From Shewanella sp. Choline-02u-19 (lineage in GTDB: Bacteria > Pseudomonadota > Gammaproteobacteria > Enterobacterales > Shewanellaceae): a stretch of 64,000 nucleotides of DNA. The translations under genes and the position numbers were made by a program. The first letter of the stretch is position 1. The number at the start of each line of letters is the position of its first letter. The notes beneath the pieces are model-generated. The model saw nothing but the letters and a program-made list of their open reading frames with translations, searched no databases and had not been told where the DNA came from. Of this stretch, positions 18,004 to 24,883 are shown piece by piece. Location: contig NZ_PJBE01000011.1 in the NCBI RefSeq assembly GCF_002836205.1, positions 93,321 to 157,320 of the forward strand. Reading direction: 5' to 3'.

Positions 18004-18031
18004 AAAAAAGGCGGCTAACACCTCCTTTTTT
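18004..18031 (+). terminator. Rho-independent terminator of the short transcript
   Basis: AAAAAAGG pairs with CCTTTTTT and GG with CC across a single C/T mismatch, around a CTAACA loop, with six T at the end. It lies about 40 bp after the 17-codon ORF. Confidence 0.75.
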
Positions 18032-18317
18032 ATTGGCGTATGTAAATGCTTACTCACTCAGTCTTACAGCGCATTAGTCGCTAACAACTATGCCTGCAAA
18101 CACATGTTTTCTTCACTCGTTCATTACCTTCTACCCGTTCTTTTAGGCATTGTTGTGCCAAGAGCGTTGGCGACCAACCGCTTTACTTTAATCAGCTTGC
18201 TGCGGCAGTCGCCTAGGCTGGATTGCGGGTCAGTTAAACTAAGGCAATAGCTTTGTCGTCGGGAAATACTAGCGGTTTGAGCTCCAATCTGATTTAATCT
18301 CGATTGCTACATTCTCT
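18032..18317 (+). other. Intergenic region upstream of the His-rich/HupE cluster
   Basis: No convincing gene. The imperfect palindrome TTTGAGCTCCAA (18276-18287) resembles two sites upstream of proX (24634-24645 and 24815-24826). It lies about 30 bp before the predicted start of the His-rich protein and could be an operator. Confidence 0.4.
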
Positions 18318-18791
18318 TTGAGACGAAACAAACTGAGCAGTAAAACCATCAAGGTAAAGTTAGCCATAGCCGCTACACACCAATCCAGAACAACATTAGC
18401 CATCATGCTGGTGCTGTTGCTGTGCCAGTTTTTTGTGATGAATTCAGCTTATTCAGTACAGTACCCCAATGGTAAACACCCTATGGGTAGCAGTGTTAGC
18501 CATCATCATAGCCATGAGAATGTGCATGCAACCTTTGCTCATGTGCACGATGTAGAAGCCCTGCCCGCTTTTAATTCCACCGAATTAATTGCCGATTTAG
18601 ACGGCACTGATATTGTTTTTGCTAGCGACAGTAGCGAGCATGATCATAACAACCACTCACACACGCCATCACACCCGCCCTTTGAGTCGACCTTTAACAG
18701 CGATTTTTATCAGGCAGGCACTGTCGGCGACAATGATGTGCTTTATAACAACTACCGATACGCACCACCCAATCCCCCTCCACACCGCTAA
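18318..18791 (+). CDS. Small histidine-rich exported or membrane-anchored protein
   Basis: The 157-residue product has a basic N-terminus, one hydrophobic segment (about residues 27-45, possibly a signal peptide or anchor) and then a periplasmic tail with two histidine clusters (SHHHSHENVH...HVHD, and EHDHNNHSHTPSH) and a proline-rich C-terminus ending PPNPPPHR. Such His-rich tails commonly bind transition metals. I recognise no named family. It is 136 bp upstream of a HupE/UreJ-family gene and likely forms a metal-related cluster with it. The start is uncertain: a TTG at 18318 gives a plausible N-terminus but has no clear ribosome-binding site, while the first ATG (18405) would remove the positive region. 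Confidence 0.65.
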   Translation: MRRNKLSSKTIKVKLAIAATHQSRTTLAIMLVLLLCQFFVMNSAYSVQYPNGKHPMGSSVSHHHSHENVHATFAHVHDVEALPAFNSTELIADLDGTDIVFASDSSEHDHNNHSHTPSHPPFESTFNSDFYQAGTVGDNDVLYNNYRYAPPNPPPHR

Positions 18792-18927
18792 TTATTTATC
18801 TTTTAAATGACGGCTTGGTTAACTATTCCAAGTCGTTTAGCGATAGACCCATTTTGCGCTTCTTTGACTGACTACATTCAGTCTTTGATTCATGCGCTTA
18901 ATAAAATAAATAATTGGAGTACATGTA

Positions 18928-19623
18928 ATGAGCCAACCATTGGCTAACACCATAAGACTTATGGTGATTTTTTTGGGGTTATTGGCCTCTTTCTCTCTTT
19001 TTGCTCACGGCGTAGATGAAGGTACCAAGCAGTTTTTAGCTGCTAATCAAGGGGTTTCTATTCTGCCCTTTATCTATATCGGTGCTAAGCATATGGTCAC
19101 TGGATATGACCATTTACTGTTTTTAGTCGGCGTGATTTTTTTCCTTTATCGCACTAAAGACGTGTTGCTCTACGTCAGCTTGTTCACTATTGGTCATAGC
19201 ATTACCTTGCTGTACGGCGTGTTTTACGACATCCAGGTAAATCCTTATCTTATCGATGCGATTATTGGATTTTCAATTGTCTATAAAGGATTTGATAACT
19301 TAGGTGGATTCAAACGCGTTTTTGGTTTCCAGCCCAACACCAAAGTCGCGGTAATGATCTTTGGCCTATTCCATGGCTTTGGGCTGGCCACGAAAATCCA
19401 AGAATTCAATCTGCCTAAAGAGGGGTTAATGACCAATATTATTGCCTTTAACGTCGGCGTAGAAATTGGGCAATTTTTAGCGCTAGGCGTTGTGCTCATT
19501 ATGATGAGCTTTTGGCGCAGGCATCAAAGTTATCTCAAGTTTTCAACTGCGGCCAACACGCTACTCATGAGTGGTGGATTGATGTTAGTCGGCTTTCAAC
19601 TCACTGGATACTTTATCAATTAA
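18928..19623 (+). CDS. HupE/UreJ_2-family integral membrane protein
   Basis: The 231-residue protein has a signal-like N-terminus ending SLFAHG and about six to seven membrane helices. Histidine-containing motifs typical of this family are present: GAKHMVTGYDHLLFL (His55, Asp61, His62), FTIGHSITL (His90), FGLFHGFGLA (His149) and FNVGVEIGQ (Glu179). HupE/UreJ relatives are implicated in nickel or cobalt uptake for hydrogenase and urease, but this subfamily occurs without those enzymes and none is visible here, so the metal is unknown. The His-rich protein lies upstream and an anchor protein downstream. The ATG at 18928 is preceded by TTGGAGT at good spacing. Confidence 0.82.
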   Translation: MSQPLANTIRLMVIFLGLLASFSLFAHGVDEGTKQFLAANQGVSILPFIYIGAKHMVTGYDHLLFLVGVIFFLYRTKDVLLYVSLFTIGHSITLLYGVFYDIQVNPYLIDAIIGFSIVYKGFDNLGGFKRVFGFQPNTKVAVMIFGLFHGFGLATKIQEFNLPKEGLMTNIIAFNVGVEIGQFLALGVVLIMMSFWRRHQSYLKFSTAANTLLMSGGLMLVGFQLTGYFIN

Positions 19624-19697
19624 AACAGATTGTTGAGTCGCTACCACAGAAAAACACAGCTCAATACGCATGCGTAAATACAAATTTAGGAACAACA

Positions 19698-20357
19698 ATG
19701 ACACAGCAAACAGACAACCAAGCAACTAACACCGAGAGCAACTCACTCAGTGCACCAGTCCACTCTAACGCCACCTTACTGAAAGCGAGTATCGTCGCAA
19801 CCGTCATTGCTGCGGTTGTATTGGTCACGGCTATTTTACCTGCCGAGTACAACATTGACCCAACAGGTATTGGTCAATCGTTAGGGCTAACAAAAATAGC
19901 CACTGCGGCGACAGAACCAGTGATCGCGAGTACATCAAGTATTAAAGCCGGGCCAGGCGTAATGGTAAGTTCAGGCTCTATTGTGATAAACGATGCGCCC
20001 TCAGTGGCAGAGATCAAACAAACTCGTACAGAAATGATGGGGCTACGCCAAGATACGGTCGACATCATTATTGCGGCGGGTAAAGGTTTAGAATATAAAC
20101 TACTGATGAATGAAGGAGCCCATTTAGAATATGAATGGCGCACCAATGGCGCACCCTTGTATTTTGATTTTCACGGCGAACCTCAAGGTGATAAAACAGG
20201 TTTCTTTGAAAGTTTTACTATCACCACATCCGATCAAGTGAAGGGGACGCTGACCACGCCTTTTGCAGGTGCGCACGGATGGTATTGGAAAAACAAAACC
20301 AGTGAGCCAATTACGGTGACACTTACTACTAAAGGCGCTTACCTTATTAAAGGCTAA
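19698..20357 (+). CDS. Single-pass transmembrane anchor protein of unknown function
   Basis: The 219-residue product has a polar N-terminal segment of about 28 residues, one membrane helix (about 29-47), then a periplasmic domain starting with the motif LPAEYNIDPTGIGQSLGL that I associate with 'transmembrane anchor' proteins found beside HupE/UreJ_2 genes. The C-terminal part is beta-rich with GLEYKLLMNEG, YFDFHGEP and a GAHGWYWKNKT motif. I start at the ATG at 19698 because AGGAACAACA precedes it; the longer open frame from 19512 overlaps the HupE gene. It follows HupE by 74 bp and precedes a strong terminator, so it is probably the last gene of the cluster. Function is unknown. Confidence 0.75.
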   Translation: MTQQTDNQATNTESNSLSAPVHSNATLLKASIVATVIAAVVLVTAILPAEYNIDPTGIGQSLGLTKIATAATEPVIASTSSIKAGPGVMVSSGSIVINDAPSVAEIKQTRTEMMGLRQDTVDIIIAAGKGLEYKLLMNEGAHLEYEWRTNGAPLYFDFHGEPQGDKTGFFESFTITTSDQVKGTLTTPFAGAHGWYWKNKTSEPITVTLTTKGAYLIKG

Positions 20358-20396
20358 TGTGGCCTTAGTTAATATCCCCTAGGAATGGTCTGCAGT

Positions 20397-20433
20397 AAAA
20401 AGCCCGCCTATCGACTGATAGACGGGCTTTTTT
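20397..20433. terminator. Strong bidirectional terminator between convergent genes
   Basis: The stem AGCCCGCCTATC/GATAGACGGGCT has only one mismatch and a GACT loop. It is flanked by AAAA on the left and TTTTT on the right. It serves the HupE cluster on the plus strand and the lipoprotein gene on the minus strand. Confidence 0.9.
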
Positions 20434-20467
20434 ATAGATTGATTCCACTCAGCGGTAAGTTGCCACT

Positions 20468-20935
20468 TTAATCGCCGCTAGTACTATTCGCCTCAGATTT
20501 TTTATTTTCTAACTTTTTCTCATCAACAGAGAAAGCGAGGATTTGTTGCTTTATAAGCTCTTTCTCCGCTTTATCTTTTATGCGGTACATGCGCTTAATA
20601 TTGTATTTAAGCTGTGGGTTATCTCGAGTTGAGACACTATCAAAGCCAACTTCGACCTTACCAAGGGTTGATGTAATGAGTAATCCTTGGGCAAACTTAA
20701 GATCATTATTACCACCATTTAAAATCAACAGATAGATCTCTCTTGGCCTGCTATTGACTATCAGCGAATACTTATCGATCTCTTCCCAACCATCCATTCT
20801 AAAATTATCAATGGAATTAACTTGCTCTAAGTCAGGAAACTCATACATTGCCGCCCGCTCTTTTGAAGCTTCCGTTGCTGCACAACCCGCTAAAACTATC
20901 GCAAGGCCAATCACAACTATATTCCATAGTTTCAT
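20468..20935 (-). CDS. DUF6491-like lipoprotein
   Basis: The 155-residue product has a lipoprotein signal with lipobox LAGC (Cys18). The mature region contains FRMDGWEEIDKYSLIV, REIYLLILNGGNNDLKFAQGLLI and VEVGFDSVSTRD, the pattern I associate with DUF6491-type periplasmic lipoproteins. A charged Lys/Glu tail (about 120-150) follows. Function is unknown. It stands alone, convergent with the HupE cluster. The start ATG follows AAGGAGA at good spacing. Confidence 0.7.
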   Translation of the reverse strand: MKLWNIVVIGLAIVLAGCAATEASKERAAMYEFPDLEQVNSIDNFRMDGWEEIDKYSLIVNSRPREIYLLILNGGNNDLKFAQGLLITSTLGKVEVGFDSVSTRDNPQLKYNIKRMYRIKDKAEKELIKQQILAFSVDEKKLENKKSEANSTSGD

Positions 20936-21160
20936 TGTTATCTCCTTATATGAATTAGCTTAACTCTAGCGCTAAAATAACAGAGTGCAAACACTCGCCA
21001 TTCAGGCCCATAAAGCATGTAAAACACCAACCATGATCACTTTTATTGCTTGTCCTAACAAAACAAAGTCCATGAGGTGTACTTTTTTATCGAAAGGCTT
21101 GCTAAATGAACCACTAATAAGGTGAGCGATTCAGAGGGGAGTTAGTAACTGCGGCGCATA

Positions 21161-21188
21161 AAAAATGCCGCTATAGAGCGGCATTTTT
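21161..21188 (-). terminator. Rho-independent terminator of frmA-fghA
   Basis: The perfect stem ATGCCGCT/AGCGGCAT with an ATAG loop is flanked by A and T runs. It lies 20 bp past the fghA stop on the minus strand. Confidence 0.88.
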
Positions 21189-21207
21189 ATAATATAGTAA
21201 TGTAACG

Positions 21208-22047
21208 CTAGTCGTTCAAGTGAGCAGCATGAAAGCGTAAGTGTTGTTCAATAAAGCTCGAGATGAAGAAGTAGCTGTGATCATAACCCTCATGCATATT
21301 AAGCGTTAACGGGTAACCACTTACTTTAGCCGCAGCCTGCAACATTTCAGGTTTAAGTTGCTCTGCGAGGAAGTTATCACCTTCGCCTTGATCAACTAAC
21401 GCCGGCACAAACGCACTGGCTTTACGCATCAATAGGCTCGCATCGTAATCCTGCCATGCATTAGTGTCACGGCCCAAATAAGCCGTAAGCGCCTTCTTGC
21501 CCCAAGGGCAATTAACTGGGTTGCTGATTGGGCTAAACGCAGACACTGACTGATAAGCCTCAGCATTGCGCATCGCAATAACCAAGGCACCATGTCCGCC
21601 CATTGAATGACCCGCAATTGAGCGCTTGTCACTGACTGGGAACATAGACTCAATCAATTTTGGCAGTTCATCAACGACGTAATCATACATTTGGTAATGA
21701 CGATTCCACGGCGCTTGCGTTGCATTAACGTAAAAACCTGCACCTTGGCCTAAATCATAACCGACATCATCAGCCACACCTTCGCCACGCGGGCTAGTAT
21801 CTGGTGCAACAATTGCGATACCCAACTCTGCAGCGAGCGCTTGCGCACCGGCTTTATGCATAAAGTTTTCATCGGTACAGGTTAAGCCTGACAACCAATA
21901 TAATACCGGAACTTTTTGGCCATTTGACGCTTGAGGCGGCAGATAGATAGCAAAGCGCATCTTACAATTTAACGCTTCAGAGTGGTGGGTATACTGCTTA
22001 TTCCAGCCGCCAAAACTCTTGTTTACACTGATATTTTCGATTGTCAT
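21208..22047 (-). CDS. fghA: S-formylglutathione hydrolase
   Basis: FghA hydrolyses S-formylglutathione to formate and glutathione, the last step of the glutathione formaldehyde pathway. The 279 residues match the family length. The alpha/beta-hydrolase triad is visible: Ser148 in GHSMGGHGA, Asp224 in DQGEGDNF and His257 in GYDHSYFF. The WLSGLTCTDENF oxyanion region at 51-62 is also typical. It lies 99 bp downstream of frmA in the same direction and shares its regulon promoter and the terminator at 21161-21188. No unusual features. Confidence 0.95.
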   Translation of the reverse strand: MTIENISVNKSFGGWNKQYTHHSEALNCKMRFAIYLPPQASNGQKVPVLYWLSGLTCTDENFMHKAGAQALAAELGIAIVAPDTSPRGEGVADDVGYDLGQGAGFYVNATQAPWNRHYQMYDYVVDELPKLIESMFPVSDKRSIAGHSMGGHGALVIAMRNAEAYQSVSAFSPISNPVNCPWGKKALTAYLGRDTNAWQDYDASLLMRKASAFVPALVDQGEGDNFLAEQLKPEMLQAAAKVSGYPLTLNMHEGYDHSYFFISSFIEQHLRFHAAHLND

Positions 22048-22146
22048 ACTTGAGTCTCTTAAAGCGCTTTCGCATTAACTATCGATGACAGTTAATGCGA
22101 AAGCGGCTGGATAGGGGCTTACACCCTATCCACTTATTTTGATAGT

Positions 22147-23277
22147 TTACTTGTCGAAGTGGATAACAGTACGAATACTCTTACCTTCATGCATAAGGTC
22201 AAATGCTTCGTTAACCTGCTCAAGCGCCATAGTATGAGTAATAAAGTCGCTTAACTTAAACTCACCCGCCAAATAACGTTCAACGTACTCAGGTAGCTCT
22301 GAGCGGCCTTTAACCCCACCAAAAGCGCTGCCTCTCCATACACGACCAGTCACCAGTTGGAATGGACGGGTTGAGATCTCTTGACCTGCCCCTGCGACAC
22401 CAATAACCACTGACTCGCCCCAACCTTTATGGCAACACTCAAGCGCGCTACGCATCACGTTGACGTTACCGATGCACTCAAATGAGTAATCAACGCCGCC
22501 ATCGGTAAGTTCTACAATCACATCTTGAATTGGCTTATCGTAATCTTTTGGGTTGATGCAATCAGTGGCGCCCAGTTGGCGAGCTAAGTCGAACTTACTT
22601 TCGTTAATATCGATAGCGATGATACGTGACGCTTTAGCCATCGCAGCACCAATCACTGCTGATAGACCAATACCACCCATACCAAAGATTGCAACCGTAG
22701 CGCCCTCTTCAACTTTTGCGGTATTCATGACTGCGCCCATACCAGTGGTCACACCACAACCCAATAAGCACACCTCTTCAAGTGGTGCTTCAGGGTTCAC
22801 TTTTGCCAATGAAATTTCAGGCAAGACTGTGTACTCAGAGAAAGTAGATGTGCCCATGTAATGGAAGATATCAACGCCATCTTTTGAAAAACGCGTGGTG
22901 CCATCAGGCATCAAACCTTTACCTTGAGTTTCACGAATTTTCTGGCAAAGGTTAGTTTTGCCTGACTTACAGAACTTACACTCGCCACACTCTGGTGTGT
23001 ATAAAGGAATAACATGGTCGCCGACTTGCACGCTAGTCACGCCTTCACCAATAGACTCAACAATCCCGCCGCCTTCATGGCCTAGAATACACGGAAAAAT
23101 ACCTTCAGGATCGTCACCCGATAGCGTGAATGCGTCGGTATGACACACACCAGTGGCAACCATCTTGACGCGCACTTCGCCTTTTTGAGGCGGCATAACA
23201 TCTACGATTTCCATAGTGAGTGGCTGGCCTACGGCCCAAGCGACTGCGGCTTTAGATTTAATTGTCTGTGCTGTCAT
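22147..23277 (-). CDS. frmA: S-(hydroxymethyl)glutathione dehydrogenase / class III alcohol dehydrogenase
   Basis: FrmA oxidises S-hydroxymethylglutathione to S-formylglutathione with NAD+, and it is also the S-nitrosoglutathione reductase of this family. The 376 residues match the family. Catalytic zinc ligands include Cys45 (GVCHTD) and His67 (GHEGGG). Structural zinc cysteines are Cys97, Cys100, Cys103 and Cys111. The Rossmann motif is GMGGIGLS. It is the first gene of the frmA-fghA operon. Escherichia coli uses the repressor FrmR here; no frmR-like gene is present, and the promoter at 23348-23413 instead carries the LysR-type operator shared with ADH-gfa. Confidence 0.96.
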   Translation of the reverse strand: MTAQTIKSKAAVAWAVGQPLTMEIVDVMPPQKGEVRVKMVATGVCHTDAFTLSGDDPEGIFPCILGHEGGGIVESIGEGVTSVQVGDHVIPLYTPECGECKFCKSGKTNLCQKIRETQGKGLMPDGTTRFSKDGVDIFHYMGTSTFSEYTVLPEISLAKVNPEAPLEEVCLLGCGVTTGMGAVMNTAKVEEGATVAIFGMGGIGLSAVIGAAMAKASRIIAIDINESKFDLARQLGATDCINPKDYDKPIQDVIVELTDGGVDYSFECIGNVNVMRSALECCHKGWGESVVIGVAGAGQEISTRPFQLVTGRVWRGSAFGGVKGRSELPEYVERYLAGEFKLSDFITHTMALEQVNEAFDLMHEGKSIRTVIHFDK

Positions 23278-23347
23278 CTTAAATTCCTAGATTGATAGAG
23301 TGTATAAACGGTCTTATCTGAACCAGCGCCGTAATGAATATGCGAGC

Positions 23348-23413
23348 ATTATAGCGGGGACTTAATAAATGATAATCCCACCATTACGCAATTTACTTTT
23401 ACCGTACGGTAAT
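23348..23413 (-). promoter_or_regulatory. Regulon promoter 4, upstream of frmA-fghA
   Basis: On the minus strand there is a 22-bp operator (23392-23413) containing the perfect palindrome TTACCGTACGGTAA, 16 bp, a -35 TTATCA (23370-23375), a 16-bp spacer and a -10 TATAAT (23348-23353). The predicted start near 23341 leaves a 64-nt leader. The operator centre is at about -61. Confidence 0.88.
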
Positions 23414-23480
23414 AATAATGTGTATTTTATTATCTGACGAACATGCGGCTATCAATATCAAACCCAGCCTAACACCGCAC

Positions 23481-23747
23481 TTAACGTAATTGACTATCTT
23501 TACTGCCTCTGCGATTAAACAGTGCCATGTTACCGTGCCGTTTATCTCGCTCGCTTTGACATTCAACACACAAACGAACGCCTTGAACAGCTCGTCTACG
23601 CGCCTCGGGAATGGGTTTATCGCACTCTTCACAGTCGAACAGACTTTGTCCAACGGATAATTCACTGCGAATATGCGCCACTCCATCTTCGATACTATTA
23701 TCGATTTGATCTTGCACTGCCCCGTCGCGGGCCCAACCACTTGCCAT
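23481..23747 (-). CDS. DksA/TraR-type C4 zinc-finger protein (YbiI-like)
   Basis: The 88-residue protein has the C4 zinc finger of the DksA/TraR family: Cys39 and Cys42 (CEEC), Cys60 and Cys63 (CVEC), with PIPEARRRAVQGVRLC between. It lacks the long coiled coil of DksA, so it resembles small relatives such as YbiI. Family members that enter the RNA polymerase secondary channel alter transcription, but this is not shown for YbiI-like proteins. The ATG at 23747 is preceded by AAGGAG. An unexpected regulon promoter lies 116 bp upstream (23863-23928), linking it to aldehyde stress. Its four thiolates are also a plausible aldehyde target, which is speculation. Confidence 0.88.
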   Translation of the reverse strand: MASGWARDGAVQDQIDNSIEDGVAHIRSELSVGQSLFDCEECDKPIPEARRRAVQGVRLCVECQSERDKRHGNMALFNRRGSKDSQLR

Positions 23748-23862
23748 TTAGACTCCTTCATTTACTCAGCAAACAGCAAAGAACCTTGCTCAACTGCAGC
23801 ACCAAGTAGATTTAAAGTTTAGAAGCTAACAGGCGTATTGCCATGTCAATTTTGTTGGGTGA

Positions 23863-23928
23863 ATTATACTCAACTGACTTGGTTTGATAATGCACTCAAT
23901 CTGAAAATTTCTTTTTCCGTACAGTAAC
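23863..23928 (-). promoter_or_regulatory. Regulon promoter 5, upstream of the DksA-type zinc-finger gene
   Basis: On the minus strand there is a 22-bp operator (23907-23928, arms ATTTCT and AGTAAC, core CCGTAC as in the frmA operator), 16 bp, a -35 TTATCA (23885-23890), a 16-bp spacer and a -10 TATAAT (23863-23868). The predicted start is near 23856, about 110 nt before the ATG. Confidence 0.8.
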
Positions 23929-24172
23929 AATCCTCGAGATTGCTGTATCCATCCACTTGTGATGGTAACAATTGTGGGCATCTGAATATCATTGTTGAAA
24001 GTTAACTGCGGTTTATTACGGTAGCGGTAACAGGGAACGTATTTGGCTTTGGTATCCTCGCAATAAGCGCCTCTCTCACAAGGTGCGTTGTGACCAAACG
24101 TCAGCTTAAATGACAATATCAACTCAGCTGCTCTATTAGAGGCATAGAGCACCCAACACGCTAAAAGGTCTT

Positions 24173-24479
24173 TCCTAATGTTAGGACGAATAAGGATATC
24201 TTGTGGTTGTAAGTTTGAGATTTGCTGTACTGCATTGGCCCGGGTCATCATGGTAGACAGCGACGCTAAAATGGCCAAACTGTTTTGTAATTCTTCTTTC
24301 GGTGCAAACTCGGAACCAATATCAATTGCAATATCAACACCCATCTCGCGTACCGTATCGGCTGGCATATTGCTGACAGTGCCGCCATCAGCCAGATACT
24401 TGCCGTCAATTTCAACCGGTTGCAATATTCTCGGCACCGACGCTTGCATTTCCCTTAATAGGTTACCAGAGTCAAGCAT
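24173..24479 (-). pseudogene. Remnant of a patatin-like phospholipase (RssA/NTE type)
   Basis: About 100 residues of a patatin domain can be read: LLREMQASVPRILQPVEIDG, then KYLADGGTVSNMPADTVREMG with the conserved DGG of the catalytic dyad, then ISNLQPQDILIRPNI. The N-terminal half with the GxSxG nucleophile is missing, and upstream sequence has stops in the frame. The frame stays open downstream to 23826, but that part has no recognisable homology and overlaps the promoter at 23863-23928. This is best read as a fragment left after deletion. Confidence 0.7.
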
Positions 24480-24633
24480 TGCATCACTAGTTCAACACCC
24501 ACCAGTAACTGACAAGCACAGCATGCTTATCACCAATGGCTAGCAATCTACAGACGGCCAGCCTACAGAGCAGAACCAGCAGACTAATAACCGAACCAGC
24601 AACCCAACGGATATGCCAATAAGTCACGATTAG

Positions 24634-24826
24634 TTTGAGCTCTAATCACATTTATGAAGGCGTAATTGACTAAGGTAGCAAGTTTGAAGTACTAAACTGT
24701 TAACCATGCAACAATTGTGTTAATTTACGCTCTCAAACACTTTGTTTAGTCCTATTTTTGGTAATATGCTTGTCACATTACTGTCACCTGCAAGAATCGA
24801 AGCACAGCCCCTAGTTTGAACTCTAA
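24634..24826. repeat. Paired operator-like repeats TTTGAGCTCTAA / TTTGAACTCTAA upstream of proX
   Basis: Two copies of TAGTTTGARCTCTAAYCA lie at 24631-24648 and 24812-24829, about 181 bp apart. The core TTTGAGCTCTAA is an imperfect palindrome. The second copy ends 58 bp before the proX ATG. A third similar core is at 18276-18287. The remaining sequence of 24480-24883 has no gene I can support. Confidence 0.4.
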
Positions 24827-24883
24827 CCATTGTTAGTTAAAGGCTCGTGCGCAACAAACTCTCAAATCGAGCACGGAGCTCTT

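Larger units (their letters stand above)
17804..18031 (+). ncRNA. Predicted short regulon transcript (about 228 nt) with leader hairpins, a 17-codon ORF and its own terminator
   Basis: The boundaries are inferred from the promoter at 17732-17797 and the hairpin terminator at 18004-18031. The 5' part holds the hairpin ATACC-TAG-GGTAT (17829-17841) flanked by AGC/GCT. A GCGCCA/TGGCGC pairing (17800-17805 with 17857-17862) would enclose it, but its left arm lies partly before the predicted start. A second hairpin (GCACC/GGTGC, about 17881-17895) ends just before the ribosome-binding site of the small ORF. I do not recognise a known riboswitch class. It may be an mRNA for a small protein, a dual-function RNA or a regulatory RNA. 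Confidence 0.55.

Noticed and set aside
17996..18250. Open frame of 84 codons after the short transcript
   Set aside because: It starts over the terminator hairpin, has no ribosome-binding site, and its composition does not look like a protein of any known type.
23399..23761. Alternative 120-codon minus frame overlapping the DksA-type gene
   Set aside because: The overlapping 88-codon frame has the C4 zinc-finger signature and AAGGAG before its ATG, so it is the real gene.
24777..24798. Possible sixth regulon operator upstream of proX (starts ATTACTGTC)
   Set aside because: The far arm does not match, and no TTATCA/TATAAT occurs at the required spacing.
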